A DNA stretch of 64,000 nucleotides from Streptomyces sp. WAC05374. GTDB lineage: Bacteria > Actinomycetota > Actinomycetes > Streptomycetales > Streptomycetaceae. Made by a program: the position numbers and the translations under genes. The stretch covers positions 109,741-173,740 of the forward strand of contig NZ_SMNQ01000014.1 in assembly GCF_004353505.1 (NCBI RefSeq), written 5' to 3'. How positions within the stretch are numbered: the stretch's first letter is position 1; the number at the start of each line of letters is the position of its first letter. The notes beneath the pieces were generated by a model that was not told where the DNA came from, did not search any database, and saw nothing but the letters and a program-made list of their open reading frames with translations. Shown piece after piece: positions 61,696-64,000 of the stretch.

Positions 61696-63528
61696 TCAGC
61701 CGCGCGGTTCCTCGTCCGTCCCGTCCGCCGGGGCGTCCTCGTCCTCGCCGTCCTCGTGGTCCTCCACGATGGCGTCGACGAACTCCACCCCGTCCAGCTC
61801 GGCGAGCCGGTCCGAAGCGTCGGTCGAACCGTCCTTGTCGGCCTCCAGCGCCTTGGCGAACCACTCACGCGCCTCGTCCTCACGCCCGGCCTCCAGCAGG
61901 GCGTCGGCGTACGCGTACCGCAGGCGCGCCGTCCACGACTGCACGGAGTTCGACGCCAGCTCCGGGCTCTGGAGGGTCACGATGGCGGCGTCGAGCTGCC
62001 CCATGTCCCTGCGCGCCCCGGCGGCGACGAGCCGCATCTCGACCTGGCCGGCCTTGTCCAGCTTCTGCACCTCGGGCTCACCGGCCATCGCCAGTGCACG
62101 CTCGGGCCGCCCCAGGCCGCGCTCGCAGTCCGCCATGACGGGCCACAGCTCGACGCTGCCGGTCATCCGCCGCGCCGCCCGGAACTCCGCCAGCGCCTCG
62201 GCGTACTTCTGGGTCGCGTACGCCGCGAAGCCCGCCGCCTCCCGCACGGCCGCCACCCGCGAGGCCAGCCGCAGCGCGATGCGCGAGTACGCGTACGCCT
62301 TCTCCGGCTCCTCGTCGATGAGCTTGGCGACCATCACCAGGTTCCTGGCGACGTCCTCGGCGAGCGTCTTCGGCAGGCTCATCAGCTCCTGCCGTACGTC
62401 CTTGTCGATCTCGTCACCGGTGACCTCCGGCGGAATCGGCAGCCGCTTGATGGGCTCCCGGTCCCGGTCGCGCCGGTCCCGGTCGTCCCGGCGGAAACCG
62501 CCACGGTCGTCCCGTCCCCGGTACCCGCCGCGGTCACGGTCGTCGCGCCGGGGCCCACGCGGCCGGTCGTCCCGGTCCCGCCGGAACCCGCCACGGTCGT
62601 CACGCCGGGGCGCCCGGTCGTCACGGGGGAAACCGCCGCGGTCGTCACGCCGGTCGTCCCGCCGGAACCCACGGTCATCGCGCGGGAAGCCACCCCGGTC
62701 GTCCCGACGCTCGTCACGCCGGTCATCGCGGCGGAACCCACCACGGTCGTCACGCCGGTCGTCCCGGCGGTCGTCACGACGGAAGCCACCCCGGTCGTCA
62801 CGCCGGTCATCACGCCGGTCGTCACGACGGAACCCACCACGGTCGTCACGCCGGTCATCACGCCGGTCATCACGACGGTCGTCACGACGGAACCCACCAC
62901 GGTCGTCGCGGCGCTCGTCCCGACGGTCATCACGACGATCGTCCCGCCGGTCGTCGCGGCGGAACCCGCCGCCACGGTTGTCGTCCCGACGGAAGCCACG
63001 GCCGGCGACCGGACGGCCACCCCGGTCGTCACGACGGTCGTCCCGACGGTCATCGCGCCTGGGCGCCCGGTCGTCACGGGGGAACCCGCCGCGGTCGTCA
63101 CGCCGGTCGTCCCGCCGGAACCCACGGTCATCCCGCGGGAAGCCACCCCGGTCGTCCCGACGCTCGTCACGCCGGTCGTCGCGGCGGAACCCACCACGGT
63201 CATCGCGCCGGTCATCACGCCGGTCGTCACGACGGAACCCGCCGCGGTCGTCGGGCCGGGGCGCCCGCTCGTCCCGACGGAAGCCACCCCGGTCGTCCCG
63301 ACGGAAGCCACCCCGGTCGTCCCGACGGTCGTCGCGGCGATCGTCCCGACGGAATCCGCCACCGCCGCCGGCCGGGCGCCCACCGCGGTCGTCCCGGTCG
63401 CGGCGGAAGCCGCCGCCACCGCTGCCCCGGTTGTCGTCGCGACGGGGTCCACGGAAGCCGCCCCGCTCACCACCGTCCCTACGGCGCGGCTCGCGCTCCG
63501 GACGATCGTCGGAGGAGTTGGTGGACAT
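61696..63528 (-). CDS. Arg/Asp-repeat disordered protein with C-terminal TPR-like helical domain
   Basis: A 610-residue protein. Residues 1 to about 360 are nearly all made of RRDD, RRDDRGGF, and related units, forming an extremely charged, low-complexity, Gly/Phe-containing region. The last about 250 residues (from PIKRLPIPPEVTGDEIDKDVRQEL) form a helical repeat domain with LPKTLAEDVARNLVMVAKLIDEEPEKAYAYSRIALRLASR and WFAKALEADKDGS, resembling TPR/HEAT repeats. The C-terminus is acidic. The combination suggests RNA or ribosome association or phase separation, but I know of no characterised homologue. ATG 63528 has AGGAG 8 bases upstream. Next to an rRNA operon. Confidence 0.8.
   Translation of the reverse strand: MSTNSSDDRPEREPRRRDGGERGGFRGPRRDDNRGSGGGGFRRDRDDRGGRPAGGGGGFRRDDRRDDRRDDRGGFRRDDRGGFRRDERAPRPDDRGGFRRDDRRDDRRDDRGGFRRDDRRDERRDDRGGFPRDDRGFRRDDRRDDRGGFPRDDRAPRRDDRRDDRRDDRGGRPVAGRGFRRDDNRGGGFRRDDRRDDRRDDRRDERRDDRGGFRRDDRRDDRRDDRRDDRGGFRRDDRRDDRRDDRGGFRRDDRRDDRRDDRGGFRRDDRRDERRDDRGGFPRDDRGFRRDDRRDDRGGFPRDDRAPRRDDRGGFRRDRDDRPRGPRRDDRDRGGYRGRDDRGGFRRDDRDRRDRDREPIKRLPIPPEVTGDEIDKDVRQELMSLPKTLAEDVARNLVMVAKLIDEEPEKAYAYSRIALRLASRVAAVREAAGFAAYATQKYAEALAEFRAARRMTGSVELWPVMADCERGLGRPERALAMAGEPEVQKLDKAGQVEMRLVAAGARRDMGQLDAAIVTLQSPELASNSVQSWTARLRYAYADALLEAGREDEAREWFAKALEADKDGSTDASDRLAELDGVEFVDAIVEDHEDGEDEDAPADGTDEEPRG
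62460..63440. repeat. Irregular tandem repeats encoding RDD/RRDDRGGF units
   Basis: About 1 kb of CGGTCGTC(A/C)CG(A/G/C)CGG-type words with 12- and 15-base spacings inside the gene above. Identity between units is high over long stretches, including larger duplicated blocks (near 62580-62760 and 63060-63240). It is in frame throughout. Confidence 0.85.
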
Positions 63529-63617
63529 GGCTATGGCTCCTGTCTTCGGGTACCGCAGTCATTCTCGCGCAGCCGGCCTCCCGACGCGCTTCGAGAAAAG
63601 ATCAAGCAAAACAAAAA

Positions 63618-63657
63618 GGACCCTTGGTCCCAGCATGCACGCTGGGACCAAGGGTCC
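63618..63657. terminator. rRNA operon terminator
   Basis: Perfect 17-base stem (63618-63634 with 63641-63657, loop ATGCAC), followed on the minus strand by TTTTTGTTTTG. A classical intrinsic terminator at the 3' end of the rRNA transcript. Confidence 0.95.
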
Positions 63658-63667
63658 TTGAAAGATT

Positions 63668-63786
63668 GTTCGGCGGCGTCCTACTCTCCCACAGGGTCCC
63701 CCCTGCAGTACCATCGGCGCTGAAAGGCTTAGCTTCCGGGTTCGGAATGTAACCGGGCGTTTCCCTAACGCTATGACCACCGAAAC
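63668..63786 (-). rRNA. rrf: 5S ribosomal RNA
   Basis: On the minus strand it reads GTTTCGGTGGTCATAGCGTT, then the CCCGGTTACATTCCGAACC and GGAAGCTAAGCC loops and a 3' end in GGAGAGTAGGACGCCGCC. These match Streptomyces 5S rRNA, about 119 nt. The rRNA operon runs 16S-23S-5S leftwards and this is its last gene. Confidence 0.95.
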
Positions 63787-63897
63787 CCTATCGGGTTCTA
63801 GCGAACAAGCACACTCTTCAATTAAGTAAGTGGAGCTGGTTCAACCGGTGCGACTGTTCGCAACCCGGGAACCACACAGTGGACGCGAGCAACTGAG

Positions 63898-64000
63898 GAC
63901 AAGCCCTCGGCCTATTAGTACCGGTCAACTCCACCCATTACTGGGCTTCCATATCCGGCCTATCAACCCAGTCGTCTACTGGGAGCCTTACCCTCTCAAG
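63898..64000 (-). rRNA. rrl: 23S ribosomal RNA, 3' end only
   Basis: The reverse complement ends AGTTGACCGGTACTAATAGG then CCGAGGGCTTGTCC, the end of domain VI of actinobacterial 23S rRNA. The 5' portion lies beyond the right edge. The 3' boundary is approximate (within a few bases of 63898). The gap to 5S is about 110 bases. Confidence 0.93.

Noticed and set aside
62460..63440. CRISPR-like array
   Set aside because: Repeats have 12- and 15-base spacing, keep the reading frame and have no unique spacers; they encode the Arg/Asp region.
59293..63723. A plus-strand open frame of almost 1,500 codons across the HAD, DUF1015 and repeat genes
   Set aside because: It is the antisense or alternate frame of three well-supported genes. 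It is Arg/Pro/Val-rich and has no family features.

Overview
The window is high-GC actinobacterial chromosome and almost certainly Streptomyces. The evidence is the third-position G/C bias in every gene, many GTG starts, a streptogrisin B-type protease, a SepF paralogue, an extra chromosomal parA next to scpAB, and a 5S rRNA of Streptomyces type. Most of it is vertically inherited core. The gene order parA - small RHH-like protein - scpA - scpB - rluB ... aroH - tyrA - cmk - plsC - der, and the block tlyA - NAD kinase - recN, are the kind of conserved blocks seen in streptomycetes.

Layout. 1-3.7 kb is an accessory island: a radical SAM maturase (fxsB, cut by the left edge, carrying what looks like the front of a fused HExxH peptide-hydroxylase domain), its FxSxx-COOH precursor peptide (fxsA), a divergent four-helix SLATT membrane protein and a convergent SLOG nucleotide-sensor protein. 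3.8-17.9 kb holds exported or metabolic genes: streptogrisin B, DUF1684, a Cys-rich DUF5685 protein, a SepF-like protein, a glutaryl-CoA dehydrogenase-like enzyme, an MFS exporter, a PAP2 phosphatase, an I78 inhibitor, a WYL regulator, and a glycosyltransferase pair. 16.1-21.7 kb is a complete Liv-type ABC importer in which LivH, LivM and LivG are fused into one 870-residue protein. 21.7-23.8 kb has an Rpf/LysM protein and two coupled hypotheticals.

23.8-28.2 kb (minus) is der-plsC-cmk-tyrA-aroH. 28.3-31.7 kb interrupts the conserved order with DUF952, a Rieske protein, an RlaP-like nucleotidyltransferase, an ADP-ribosylglycohydrolase and an NrtR-like Nudix regulator with a clear palindromic operator candidate. 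31.9-36.3 kb is rluB-scpB-scpA-RHH-parA, with a suspicious poly-G/poly-C stretch in front of scpA. 36.6-42.5 kb holds alanine dehydrogenase, an NB-ARC/TPR protein, an ADP-ribose-type Nudix hydrolase and CTP synthase.

43.0-49.8 kb contains a GH15 enzyme, then an amine oxidase and APC permease operon divergent from a PucR regulator (probable amine utilisation). 49.9-55.8 kb contains a GT4, a short MraY-like membrane protein, recN, NAD kinase (TTG start), tlyA and a small protein. 55.8-59.2 kb has an SCP2 protein and a siderophore ABC importer (two permeases and an ATPase) preceded by a degenerate iron box; no binding protein is adjacent. 59.2-63.5 kb has a HAD-IIA phosphatase, DUF1015, and a protein with a long Arg/Asp-repeat disordered region. 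The right edge enters the end of an rRNA operon on the minus strand: rrn terminator, 5S, and the 3' end of 23S.

The most novel-looking unit is the FxsA/FxsB + SLATT + SLOG island at the left edge. It joins a RiPP maturation module to a predicted nucleotide-sensor/membrane-effector pair, with degenerate tandem copies of the SLOG gene's 3' end between the two converging genes.
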